A stretch of 14,925 nucleotides of DNA from JANOYY01 sp031418035 (GCA_031418035.1 JANOWU010000072.1:1-14925), one strand, 5' to 3'. Counted from the stretch's first letter, positions 1 to 7,093 are shown. The notes: generated by a model from the letters alone, not told the origin. Numbers and translations are program-made.

Positions 1-1
1 C

Positions 2-934
2 GAGGTGTTCGCGAAAATGCCCGGGTGGTCCGACGCGGTTGATGCGGGCACGATCGGCATGTCACACGTGAGTGTTGTTGCGAGGGTGCTCACGAAAGCG
101 CGTCTGCCGTTTCTTGTCCGAGCCGCCGCGGACATGCTGGGATGGGCGGAAACACTGTCGTTCTCGAACTTCCGCCGAGCAGTCGCGTTATGGGTTTCGC
201 ACTGCGACGACACACTCGGTGACCCGACCTGTGAGAAGGATCACGAAGAAGCCCGACGGGTGCAGCTGTCGCCGACGTCGGGTGGCATGTGGATCCTGAA
301 CGGGCTCCTCGACGCTCTTGGCGGTGAAGCGTTATCGAAGGCGCTTGAGGCGGCGATGCCGAAACCGTGCGAGGGTGACAACCGGACTCCCGCGCAGCGT
401 CGCCATGACGCGTTGGTTGACATCGCACACGAGTCGCTGGCCAACGAAGGCCGCGTGAACGTCGGCGGCGAACGTCCTCACGTCACCGTCACGGTCGACG
501 CCAAGTCAGGGATCGCGCACACATCGCAAATGGTCAGGTTGTCGTCGTTCACGCGCGACATGTTGCTCTGTGACTGCGTGACCACGAGCGTGTGGCTGAG
601 TGCGGACGGAACCCCGTTCGATGTCGGCACACCCACATCAGAGGTTCCGGCACGCAACCGTCGTGCCATCATGGCGAGAGACCAGTCGTGTCGGTTCCCG
701 GGATGTGACCGTCCTGCGAGGTGGACTGATGTTCACCACATCAAAGAACGCGCCAACAAAGGCACGCACGAACTCGCGAACCTCTGCGCGCTTTGCAAAT
801 TCCATCACCGCTACGTCCACAAGCACAGGCTCAAGATCCTGTGGGACCGTGACCATGCGAGTTTGATCTTCGAGTGGCCCAACGGTCGCACGGCGAACAG
901 CCCACCGCCACCACAAATCCTGTTCGCACGGTAA
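2..934 (+). CDS. DUF222/HNH endonuclease domain protein, 5'-partial
   Basis: Member of the actinobacterial DUF222 plus HNH family (the 13E12 repeat family of mycobacteria), usually present in several copies per genome and of unproven cellular role. The reading frame is open to the window edge; about 310 residues are visible, whereas family members usually exceed 400, so the GTG at position 5 is probably an internal Val and the N-terminus lies outside. Counting from that GTG, the C-terminal HNH module spans roughly residues 220-275: C229-x4-C234 (CRFPGC), the DVHHI motif at 242-246, N259, then C261/C264 and H267/H268. This is the usual zinc-stabilised HNH nuclease layout, with the key His and Asn present. 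The upstream part is the helical DUF222 region. No partner gene is seen. The domain call is secure, nuclease activity is inferred, and the DNA target is unknown. Confidence 0.88.
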   Translation, partial: EVFAKMPGWSDAVDAGTIGMSHVSVVARVLTKARLPFLVRAAADMLGWAETLSFSNFRRAVALWVSHCDDTLGDPTCEKDHEEARRVQLSPTSGGMWILNGLLDALGGEALSKALEAAMPKPCEGDNRTPAQRRHDALVDIAHESLANEGRVNVGGERPHVTVTVDAKSGIAHTSQMVRLSSFTRDMLLCDCVTTSVWLSADGTPFDVGTPTSEVPARNRRAIMARDQSCRFPGCDRPARWTDVHHIKERANKGTHELANLCALCKFHHRYVHKHRLKILWDRDHASLIFEWPNGRTANSPPPPQILFAR

Positions 935-948
935 GCCGGTAAGTCGGT

Positions 949-981
949 CCAGTGTCGCTTCGCTCTGCGACGCGACGCTGG
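949..981. terminator. Stem-loop between convergent genes
   Basis: CCAGTGTCGC at 949-958 pairs with GCGACGCTGG at 972-981 (10 bp, one G-T pair, 13-nt loop). It lies between the stop of the HNH gene and the stop of the convergent minus-strand gene, so a bidirectional terminator is a reasonable reading. There is no T-tract on either side, so it does not meet the usual intrinsic-terminator pattern. Confidence 0.35.
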
Positions 982-1001
982 TCCGCGGGCTTTCGCCGTA
1001 C

Positions 1002-1038
1002 CTGAACAGACGTACCTCAACAGACATACTCAACAGAC
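1002..1038. repeat. Three imperfect 13-14 bp tandem repeats
   Basis: Three copies of a CTNAACAGAC unit start at 1002, 1016 and 1029 (spacing 14, then 13). The second and third copies encode the last residues and the stop of the minus-strand hypothetical gene (Ser-Val-Glu-Tyr-Val-Cys-stop); the first lies just beyond it. This looks like local slippage duplication that has redefined the C-terminus. Confidence 0.6.
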
Positions 1039-1418
1039 CTGGTTTTCCAAACGTCGTCCGGTGACTCCGGACCGGGCATTCTGAGGCCGGATTGCTTCGA
1101 CACCGGAACCGTGAAGTCGAAGCGTTCGCCTTTCATGCGAAATGAAATGGGCACGAAACCGTCCGATCCCCTTCCGAAAGAAAAGTCTTCCGCCTCCGAG
1201 AATGCCGACGCCCCACGTACGAAGGCAGCGAGGCCAGGCTTTTTGGCAGCGTCGCAGAGGGCAGAGAACGCTGACGCAGAGTCGCCTTCCTCCATGAACT
1301 GGACGTATTGGTAGACGCCGTTGTCGGTCGGTGCCGCTATCAACACCAAAGCGCCTGCCACGAGCGAACCCAAACCGACGACGGCAATGATCCACCGCCA
1401 ATCACGTGTCGAGCTCAC
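1017..1418 (-). CDS. Hypothetical membrane-anchored or secreted protein
   Basis: A 133-residue protein I do not recognise. Residues 9-28 form one hydrophobic segment (WIIAVVGLGSLVAGALVLIA) after a short charged start, followed by about 105 mostly polar residues. This fits a signal anchor or uncleaved signal peptide with an extracytoplasmic domain. The soluble part has alternating beta-like stretches (VPISFRMKGERFDFTVPV), as in small lipoprotein-like or DUF4878-like folds, but I cannot assign a family. The start is GTG at 1418, giving the shortest lead into the membrane segment; no Shine-Dalgarno sequence is visible. The overlapping frame at 1030-1401 is Arg-rich and looks like a shadow. The gene is divergent from the Clp-N gene and convergent with the HNH gene. 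Its last six codons lie in a tandem repeat. Confidence 0.65.
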   Translation of the reverse strand: MSSTRDWRWIIAVVGLGSLVAGALVLIAAPTDNGVYQYVQFMEEGDSASAFSALCDAAKKPGLAAFVRGASAFSEAEDFSFGRGSDGFVPISFRMKGERFDFTVPVSKQSGLRMPGPESPDDVWKTRSVEYVC

Positions 1419-1622
1419 ACGCTGCGCAAAGTCGGATCGTTCGTCAAACGTCCCAAACTCAAAAAACGATTCGGTGAACCCACAAAATCTCGAACGCAGT
1501 CCGTGACCGAAGGGCCGACGATTCCGACCAAGAGCGTTCGTCTGACGCGCATTCGGCCGATATCCGCGTTTTCCCTGGTGCAGAACGCTTTAGTGTCGTC
1601 AGGGGAGGGCCGAAGAGAAGGT

Positions 1623-2195
1623 GTGCTGGAACGACTCTCAGATGCTGCCCGTCGGATGCTGGTCGACTCGCGTGCGCACGCCGCCCGCCTCGGTCAGGCC
1701 CAAGTCGGAACAGAACACCTCCTCTTGGCGGCGCTCGCTGACACCTCCTTCGTCAGTGCTCGGGCCCTCGGTTCGATCCTCGGCGACCTCTCCAGTTTTC
1801 GACGCGCCCTCGAAGCCGTGCTGCGTCCGGGGATCGGTTCGGGGACGTCGCCTGCGGGGTTGTCCGACGAAGCTCGATTGGCCGTTGAGGCCGGGGTTCG
1901 AGCAGCGAAAGAAATGGAGCATCCCGTGGTCGGAACCGGCCACCTCCTCCTCGGCATTCTCGACGACACCGGTGCGTCGTGGATTCCGTTGGCAGCTGCA
2001 CTGGGCGTCACGCGAACGGCAGTGACGGCCGAAGTTGCTGCGCTCGGTCTTTCGGAATCGGCGAGTGGCGAAATCGATCCTGACAGCCATCACAGCGCCC
2101 CGATCGCTGCCCCGCACGATCCCCTCGAAGCGCTCCGACGCGAGGTCGCGCAGCTTCGCCTCCGTATCGAGTTGCTCGAAAACAAGCCACGCTAA
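1623..2195 (+). CDS. Stand-alone Clp N-terminal (R) domain protein
   Basis: A 190-residue protein consisting of the two tandem repeats of the ClpA/ClpC N-domain without any AAA+ module. Repeat 1 begins at the first residue (VLERLSDAARRMLVDSR, then GTEHLLLAAL at about 29-38); repeat 2 carries LSDEARLAVEAG and GTGHLLLGIL at about 80-115. The match to the usual ClpC beginning (MFERFTDRAR...) fixes the start at GTG 1623 rather than at upstream in-frame GTGs at 1578 or 1593; GAGAAG lies just before it and GGGGAGGG 13 nt before. An acidic/His linker leads to a charged C-terminal helix (about 166-188) that could form a short coiled coil. In full Clp ATPases this domain docks adaptors and substrates; free versions such as mycobacterial ClpC2 act as decoys or modulators. 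A similar role here is inference. Confidence 0.85.
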   Translation: MLERLSDAARRMLVDSRAHAARLGQAQVGTEHLLLAALADTSFVSARALGSILGDLSSFRRALEAVLRPGIGSGTSPAGLSDEARLAVEAGVRAAKEMEHPVVGTGHLLLGILDDTGASWIPLAAALGVTRTAVTAEVAALGLSESASGEIDPDSHHSAPIAAPHDPLEALRREVAQLRLRIELLENKPR

Positions 2196-2207
2196 GACAA
2201 GCCACGC
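2182..2207. repeat. Short direct repeat across the Clp-N stop
   Basis: The 11-mer ACAAGCCACGC occurs at 2182-2192 and again at 2197-2207, a 15-nt period that spans the TAA stop. It is probably a small slippage duplication. The remaining intergenic sequence to 2274 shows no clear terminator or promoter. Confidence 0.6.
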
Positions 2208-2274
2208 GAAACACACGCCCCATTGATGATGTTGCGCCGAGCGTCTCTCGATCGCATGATCCATCGTCCATGAT

Positions 2275-3786
2275 TTGAGGGTGAGCCACACCGATCCCGG
2301 ACCTGAGCTGCGGCGCAAAGATCCGATTCTCGTCGTACTCGTAGGGCCTTCGGGGTCAGGAAAGAGCACGTGGGCGACGACACACTTCGCCCCAAATCAG
2401 ATCGTGTCGTCGGATTCGTTGCGGGCCACCGTCGGTTTCGGCGAGTCGGACCTTGCGGCAAGTGCTGATGCGTTTGCGATCCTGCATCAGATTGTCGAAG
2501 CACGATGCCGTCGTCGGCTCACGACCGTCGTGGAGACACTCGGGTTCGACACGGCGTTGCGACTCGCTATGCGAACCATGGCCGCCGGCAACAACATCGA
2601 ATGTCACGCTGTCCTGTTCGACACGCCCCCCGATGTGTGCCGAGAACGAAATCGATCCCGATCGCGAGTGGTACCGGCGAACGTTCTCACAAGTCAGTTC
2701 TCGACGATGAAGCAGGTACGGCCTCTCGTTGAGTCGGAGCCATTCGAACGTGTACATATCAATGTCCATCAGGCCGATTCATCGGTTCCCGAGGTCCGCG
2801 AGACCACGAAACCCGCGCCCTCCCCTGCGATACGGCTGACGCGAGGCCAAGGCATCCAGTTCGGTCTCCATCTTGGTGAGTTCCCGGCGCGACCCGAACG
2901 ACACCGAGAGTACCTTCGCGAAGTCGCAGAGGCAGCCGAGCAGGCCGGGTTCGACGCGCTCTGGGTCATGGATCATTTCCGCCAGATTCCCCAGGTCGGG
3001 CGCGAATGGGACGACATGCTCAGCGCAACATCGACACTCGGCTTCTTGGCCGGCGTCACCACTCGCGTGTCTCTTGGCGCACTCGTGAACTGCATCACGC
3101 ATCGCAACCTTGCGGTGCTGGGTCGCGAGGTGGCAACGCTCGATGTTCTTTCGGGCGGGCGGGCCATATGTGGACTTGGTATTGGGTGGCACGAGCAGGA
3201 GCACGCTGCGTACGGCCTCAACTTTCCCACGGTGACGCAACGATACGAACTCCTCGAAGACGCCCTGCAGTTCCTTCCGTTGCTCTGGGGAAAGGGAAGC
3301 CCATCGTATGTGGGCAAACGATTCTCGGCACTGGAGGCCATCTGCTACCCGAGACCTTTACAGACCAAGCTCCCAATCCTCGTGGGCGGTTCCGGTGAGC
3401 GCCGGACCCTTGCTCTTGTCGCAAAGTGCGCCGACGCATGCAACCTTTTCGGCGAGGCCGATGCGGTCCGACGCAAACTCGACGTTCTCCACCGACACTG
3501 CGCCGACGCCACCCGGGACCGGGCGGAGATCTGCGTGACCCACCTCAGCACCGCACTGGTCGGCGACACACCTGGCGATGTCGCCGATCGCGTCGAACGG
3601 CTCCGACTCACGAAGCGCACCCTCAACACCCATCACCCCGGCACCGTCGAGGATCACATCGCACGCGTCGGCGAACTTGGGGCAGCGGGCGTCGACCAGA
3701 TCATCGTGCGCCTCCCCAAGGTCGACCCCGACGCCGTGTCGCGATACGGGAAGGTCATCGCCGGAGTCACCGCCGGAGTCCGGTGA
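2275..3786 (+). CDS. P-loop (Pnkp-like) kinase fused to LLM oxidoreductase
   Basis: A 503-residue two-domain protein. Residues 17-165 form a P-loop kinase: Walker A GPSGSGKS (24-31), SSDSLR (45-50) resembling the Asp-Ser/Ala-Leu-Arg motif of T4 Pnk and bacterial Pnkp 5'-kinase domains, VVETLGF near 85-91, and an Arg-rich lid RERNRSRSR (123-131). After a Pro/Thr linker (about 170-190), residues 190-503 form a luciferase-like (bacterial LLM class, probably F420-dependent) TIM barrel: EAAEQAGFDALWVMDH, then GRAICGLGIGWHEQEH and KLPILVGGSGERRTL, all typical of actinobacterial F420 enzymes. The start is unsure: TTG 2275 or GTG 2281, neither with a convincing Shine-Dalgarno. There is no frameshift sign; one continuous frame joins the domains. 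Substrates of both halves are unknown, and a redox-coupled phosphorylation is only speculation. Confidence 0.88.
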   Translation: MRVSHTDPGPELRRKDPILVVLVGPSGSGKSTWATTHFAPNQIVSSDSLRATVGFGESDLAASADAFAILHQIVEARCRRRLTTVVETLGFDTALRLAMRTMAAGNNIECHAVLFDTPPDVCRERNRSRSRVVPANVLTSQFSTMKQVRPLVESEPFERVHINVHQADSSVPEVRETTKPAPSPAIRLTRGQGIQFGLHLGEFPARPERHREYLREVAEAAEQAGFDALWVMDHFRQIPQVGREWDDMLSATSTLGFLAGVTTRVSLGALVNCITHRNLAVLGREVATLDVLSGGRAICGLGIGWHEQEHAAYGLNFPTVTQRYELLEDALQFLPLLWGKGSPSYVGKRFSALEAICYPRPLQTKLPILVGGSGERRTLALVAKCADACNLFGEADAVRRKLDVLHRHCADATRDRAEICVTHLSTALVGDTPGDVADRVERLRLTKRTLNTHHPGTVEDHIARVGELGAAGVDQIIVRLPKVDPDAVSRYGKVIAGVTAGVR

Positions 3787-3808
3787 ACGAATCCGCAGGC
3801 AGCCGTCG

Positions 3809-4474
3809 CTACACCTTCCCTGCACTCGGACAGACGTCGGCAAGCACGCAGTCGCCGCACCGCGGCTTGCGGGCATCGCATGTGCGACGGCCGTGAAGAA
3901 TGACGCGAAGGCTGAACACTCCCCGTTCCAACGGTGCGATGAGGGCACCCAGTGCGTGCTCGACCTTGACCGGGTCATCGCCGAGGTCATCACCGACGAG
4001 TCCCAGGCGTTGCGAAAGACGCAGCACGTGCGTGTCCACCGGAAGGCCCGGTTCACCCATGGCCACGCTTCGCACCACGTTCGCCGTCTTGCGGCCCGTC
4101 CCCGGAATCGTCACGAGGTCGGCCATCGCCGGGGGCACCTCGCCCTCGAATCGTTCAACGAGTGCTCGGGCCATCCCGATCAGCGATTTGGCCTTGTTGC
4201 GGTAGAACCCGGTGGAGTGCACGATCTGCTCGAGTTCTTCGGGGTCGGCACCAGCCAGGTCGGCCGGGGTCGGGTAGCGCTTGAAGAGAATCGGCGTCAC
4301 CTCGTTCACGCGCTTGTCGGTTGTCTGTGCACTTAGGACCGTGGCAGCCAGCAGTTGGAACGGCGATTCGTGGTCCAGCTCACACAGGTCTTTGGCCGAT
4401 CCCGGAAACTGTTCGGCGAGTCGCCCCGCCACCGCCGTTGCTCGTCCCTTTGGTGATCGTGGTTTGCCCATCAT
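3809..4474 (-). CDS. nth: Endonuclease III (base-excision DNA glycosylase/AP lyase)
   Basis: Removes oxidised pyrimidines from DNA and cleaves the abasic site. With the start at ATG 4474 the protein has 221 residues. The helix-hairpin-helix is IPGTGRKTANVV (123-134) with catalytic Lys129; the catalytic Asp147 sits in VDTHVLR. The 4Fe-4S loop is complete: C199-x6-C206-x2-C209-x5-C215. The SPFQLLAATVLSAQTTDKRVN stretch and HGRRTCDARKP match mycobacterial Nth closely. The frame stays open upstream to 4675, but those 67 residues are unlike the family and would run across the ilvB leader, so MMGKPRSPKG is taken as the N-terminus (ATG 4474 or 4471). No Shine-Dalgarno is visible. The gene is convergent with the kinase-LLM gene (22-bp gap) and divergent from the ilv leader. 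Confidence 0.95.
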   Translation of the reverse strand: MMGKPRSPKGRATAVAGRLAEQFPGSAKDLCELDHESPFQLLAATVLSAQTTDKRVNEVTPILFKRYPTPADLAGADPEELEQIVHSTGFYRNKAKSLIGMARALVERFEGEVPPAMADLVTIPGTGRKTANVVRSVAMGEPGLPVDTHVLRLSQRLGLVGDDLGDDPVKVEHALGALIAPLERGVFSLRVILHGRRTCDARKPRCGDCVLADVCPSAGKV

Positions 4475-4542
4475 CGAAGGGTACTTTGGACCCGTATGCC
4501 TCCGGGCTTGCGTTCGCCACGATTTTCCGGCAGACTTGCACC

Positions 4543-4590
4543 ATGACTGCGCAAACTTCCTTTGTCGACAGCCTCGTAGTACTTCCCTAG
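4543..4590 (+). CDS. Putative ilvB leader peptide (attenuation)
   Basis: A 15-codon frame, MTAQTSFVDSLVVLP, ends in Leu-Val-Val-Leu-Pro just before a hairpin and an intrinsic terminator upstream of ilvB. The control codons CTC GTA GTA CTT (4573-4584) include GTA and CTT, AT-ending choices that are uncommon in the neighbouring GC-rich genes, as expected where ribosome stalling must sense charged tRNA-Val and tRNA-Leu. No Shine-Dalgarno precedes the ATG; a weak CAGACT at 4531-4536 would sit at -12 to -7 if transcription began at the ATG, so leaderless initiation is possible but not shown. The frame continues open upstream to 4321, opposite nth, which is taken as chance. The role is inferred from context and codon content. 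Confidence 0.7.
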   Translation: MTAQTSFVDSLVVLP

Positions 4591-4591
4591 C

Positions 4592-4616
4592 GCACACAGC
4601 GATCAACGCTGCGTGC
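4592..4616 (+). promoter_or_regulatory. Leader hairpin between leader peptide and terminator
   Basis: GCAC at 4592-4595 pairs with GTGC at 4613-4616 and CAGCG at 4597-4601 with CGCTG at 4607-4611, with one A-C mismatch and an ATCAA loop. A ribosome at the leader stop (4588) would cover its 5' arm, whereas one stalled at the Val codons would mostly not. An alternative small hairpin (4610-4613 with 4617-4620) competes with its 3' arm. I did not find a strong antiterminator pairing with the terminator by eye. Confidence 0.5.
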
Positions 4617-4624
4617 CGCACGAA

Positions 4625-4656
4625 CCTCTGGGTGAGCCCAGGGGTTTTTTGTTTGT
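4625..4656 (+). terminator. Intrinsic terminator in the ilvB leader (attenuator)
   Basis: CCTCTGGG (4625-4632) pairs with CCCAGGGG (4637-4644), 8 bp with one T-G pair and a TGAG tetraloop, followed directly by TTTTTTGTTTGTT. This is a textbook rho-independent terminator located 34 nt after the leader-peptide stop and about 100 nt before ilvB. It can only make sense as a regulated (attenuation) terminator, since no gene other than the leader peptide precedes it on this strand. Confidence 0.85.
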
Positions 4657-4758
4657 TACGCCACTTTTTCACCACTTTTACTCCCGCAGTTCAACCACCC
4701 GCACCACCCCGTCCACACACGTCACTTCCTCAAAGCTCCAAACACCAAGGAACACACC
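4657..4758 (+). promoter_or_regulatory. G-poor unstructured 5' leader of ilvB
   Basis: About 100 nt between the attenuator and ilvB contain only about nine G residues on the plus strand and are rich in CA and CAC runs, so little secondary structure is expected. CCACTTTT is repeated at 4661 and 4672. The stretch ends in AAGGAA, a good Shine-Dalgarno about 9 nt before the ilvB ATG. It probably serves ribosome loading on read-through transcripts. Confidence 0.5.
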
Positions 4759-6525
4759 ATGGAAATCACCGGCGCCCAAGCCCTCATCAAGAGCCTCGAA
4801 ATGGTTGGAACCGAGGTGATGTTCGGCCTCCCCGGAGGCTGCATCCTCCCGGCCTACGACCCGTTGTTGGAAAGCTCGATCCGTCACATCCTCGTACGAC
4901 ACGAACAGGGTGCGGGCCACATGGCGGAGGGATACGCCCACGTCACCGGACGTCCGGGTGTCGCGATGGTGACCAGCGGACCGGCCGCCACAAACATGGT
5001 GACGCCACTGTGCGACGCGTACATGGACTCCATCCCGATGGTCGTGATCACGGGCCAGGTGCCGACGGGCGCGATTGGCACCGACGCGTTCCAGGAGTGC
5101 GACACCATCGGGATCACCCGATCGGTTACCAAGCACAACGAACTGGTCATGGACGCCCAAGATCTGCCACGCATCGTGGCTGAGGCGTTTCATATCGCCA
5201 CGACCGGTCGCCCCGGTCCGGTGTTGATCGACGTCCCGAAAGACGTCCTTCAAAACACGATGTCGTGGTACTGGCCGGAAACCGTCGACCTCCCCGGGTA
5301 CCGTCCCAACGTCGAAGCCGACCCGGTGTCGATCCGACGGGCGGCAGAGATGATTCTCAACTCGACCCGACCGATCCTCTACGTCGGCGGTGGCATCCTG
5401 AAGGCACGGGCGGCGGCCGCGCTGAAAGAACTCGTAGAGTTGTGCGACATCCACGTCGTCACCACGCTCATGGCGCGCGGGGCCTTTCCCGATGACCATC
5501 GTCTGTGTCTCGGCATGCCCGGCATGCACGGCAACTACACCGCGACGACTTCTATGCAGCAGAGCGATCTCCTCATCAATCTCGGCGCGCGTTTCGATGA
5601 TCGGATCACCGGCAAGCTCAGCGGATTTGCTCCCTACGCGAAGATCATCCACGCCGACATCGATCCGGCCGAACACGGCAAGGTTCGTACCCCAGACGTC
5701 TCCCTGATTGGCGATGCAAAACGGACCATCGAGGAATTGATACGTGCACTTCGTGATCTCATGGCGGGCGGCACCGCCTTCCCCGACCGTGAGGTGTGGA
5801 GGCAGACCATTTCGGGCTGGCAGGAGAACTTTCCGCTCACCTACGAGCCGTCCCAGCCTGGTGGCGCGCTCAAACCCCAATATGTCCTCGAACAACTTCG
5901 TGATTCCAGCGCGTCGGAGGACACGATTCTCGTGTCTGGTGTCGGCCAGCACCAGATGTGGTCATCGCAATACTGGAAGTTCAACGAGCCCTATACCTGG
6001 GTGAACTCCGGTGGTCTCGGCACGATGGGCTTCTCCGTTCCGGCCGCCATCGGCGCAAAGGTCGGCTGCCCCGAAAAGCGGGTGTGGGCAATCGACGGCG
6101 ATGGCTGTTTCCAGATGACGAATCAGGAATTGGTGACCGCGTCGATCGAGCGCATCCCGATCAAGGTCGCAATTCTGAACAACTCCTACCTTGGCATGGT
6201 CCGCCAGTGGCAGGAGATGTTCTACGACGAGCGCTACTCCGAGGTGTACCTGTCGCCTGAGCTTCCCGATTTCGTGAAGCTGGCCGAGGCCATGGGATGC
6301 GTCGGTATCCGCGTCGACTCACCGGAAGAAGTCCAGCCGGCGATCGACAAGGCGAACTCGATCAACGACCGACCGGTGGTCGTCGACTTCCGGACCGACG
6401 AAGGGGAAAAAGTGTTCCCCATGGTCCCCGCCGGCATCGGCAACGACGACGTGCAGGTGCACCCGTCACAAGCACAACGTCTCATCGCCGACAAGGCCGC
6501 CCGCATCGCAAACCGGAAATGGTGA
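4759..6525 (+). CDS. ilvB: Acetolactate synthase, large (catalytic) subunit
   Basis: ThDP- and FAD-binding enzyme that condenses two pyruvates to 2-acetolactate (Val/Leu route) or pyruvate with 2-oxobutyrate (Ile route). The 588 residues are full length. Catalytic Glu49 lies in VRHEQGAGHMAEGYA, followed by the family signature GRPGVAMVTSGPAATN. The ThDP/Mg motif runs from GDG (447-449) to NN (474-475), followed by SYLGMVRQWQ. The ATG at 4759 has AAGGAA upstream. ilvN follows after 6 bp, so the two form one transcription unit, apparently controlled by the upstream attenuator. The minus-strand frame of 424 codons across this gene is a shadow. The usual actinobacterial ilvC does not follow in this window. 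Confidence 0.97.
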   Translation: MEITGAQALIKSLEMVGTEVMFGLPGGCILPAYDPLLESSIRHILVRHEQGAGHMAEGYAHVTGRPGVAMVTSGPAATNMVTPLCDAYMDSIPMVVITGQVPTGAIGTDAFQECDTIGITRSVTKHNELVMDAQDLPRIVAEAFHIATTGRPGPVLIDVPKDVLQNTMSWYWPETVDLPGYRPNVEADPVSIRRAAEMILNSTRPILYVGGGILKARAAAALKELVELCDIHVVTTLMARGAFPDDHRLCLGMPGMHGNYTATTSMQQSDLLINLGARFDDRITGKLSGFAPYAKIIHADIDPAEHGKVRTPDVSLIGDAKRTIEELIRALRDLMAGGTAFPDREVWRQTISGWQENFPLTYEPSQPGGALKPQYVLEQLRDSSASEDTILVSGVGQHQMWSSQYWKFNEPYTWVNSGGLGTMGFSVPAAIGAKVGCPEKRVWAIDGDGCFQMTNQELVTASIERIPIKVAILNNSYLGMVRQWQEMFYDERYSEVYLSPELPDFVKLAEAMGCVGIRVDSPEEVQPAIDKANSINDRPVVVDFRTDEGEKVFPMVPAGIGNDDVQVHPSQAQRLIADKAARIANRKW

Positions 6526-6531
6526 ACTGAA

Positions 6532-7086
6532 ATGACCGAACCAAAAGAACTCACCCGCGTCATCGTGCGCCCGTCCCACCACACCCTGTCGGTTCTGGTG
6601 GAAAACCGATTCGGTGTCCTCGCCAGGGTGACGACGCTGATCTCGCGTCGTGGCTACAACATCTTCTCCCTCGCCGTTGCGCCAACCGACGATCCCGCCA
6701 TTTCGCGGATCACCATCGTCGTCGATGCCGATTCGACGCCGATGGATCAGATCGTGAAACAACTCAACAAGTTGATCAACGTGTTGGAGATCCGAGAGCT
6801 TGCGCCCGATCAGTCGGTGGAACGCGAGCTGCTGTTGATGACTGTCGCGGCCGACGCCTCACGGCGGTCCGAAATTGCTGAGCTCGTGAACATCTTCGAC
6901 GCAAAGATCGTAAACGTCGGATTTGATCAGGTGACCGTGATGTTGGCCGATCCGCCCGAGAAGCTCGACGACTTCGAGGAGCTCATGAAGCCGTACGGGA
7001 TCGTCGAGCTTCAGCGAAGCGGTCGCGTGGCCCTTCCGCGATTGAGCCGAACACCGACGCCTGCGTTGAAGGCAGTGGCCAACTAA
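6532..7086 (+). CDS. ilvN: Acetolactate synthase, small (regulatory) subunit
   Basis: The regulatory partner of IlvB; it raises catalytic activity and confers feedback inhibition by valine through its ACT domain. The protein has 184 residues. The N-terminal ACT domain (about 18-90) contains HTLSVLVENRFGVLARVTTL and RRGYNIFSLAVAPTDD, with the effector-loop pattern of the IlvN/IlvH family. The C-terminal half (REIAELVNIFDAKIVNVG type, here SEIAELVNIFDAKIVNVGF) is the second conserved small-subunit domain. The start ATG lies 6 bp after the ilvB stop with a GGAAATGG-like site within the ilvB end, so expression is presumably coupled. A strong hairpin terminator follows the stop by 7 bp. The length is slightly above the typical 160-175 because of a short C-terminal tail. 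Confidence 0.97.
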   Translation: MTEPKELTRVIVRPSHHTLSVLVENRFGVLARVTTLISRRGYNIFSLAVAPTDDPAISRITIVVDADSTPMDQIVKQLNKLINVLEIRELAPDQSVERELLLMTVAADASRRSEIAELVNIFDAKIVNVGFDQVTVMLADPPEKLDDFEELMKPYGIVELQRSGRVALPRLSRTPTPALKAVAN

Positions 7087-7093
7087 GAGCGAC

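Noticed and set aside
1308..1622. Upstream extension of the Clp-N gene
   Set aside because: The Clp-N domain begins exactly at GTG 1623; the extension is basic and low in family-like sequence and overlaps the divergent gene.
1419..1622. Promoter boxes in the divergent gap before the Clp-N gene
   Set aside because: No convincing -35/-10 pair or operator repeat was found in these 204 bp; nothing specific can be supported.
3358..4056. 232-codon minus-strand frame
   Set aside because: Spans the ends of two well-supported genes (kinase-LLM and nth) in the wrong frame; no motif seen.
4475..4675. N-terminal extension of nth
   Set aside because: The 67 extra residues do not resemble endonuclease III and overlap the ilvB attenuator on the other strand.
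4281..5183. 300-codon plus-strand frame
   Set aside because: Covers antisense nth, the ilv leader and out-of-frame ilvB; Arg/His/Pro-rich shadow.
4678..5952. 424-codon minus-strand frame
   Set aside because: It lies fully antisense to ilvB, shows no recognisable domain, and its composition is what an antisense frame of a GC-rich gene gives.
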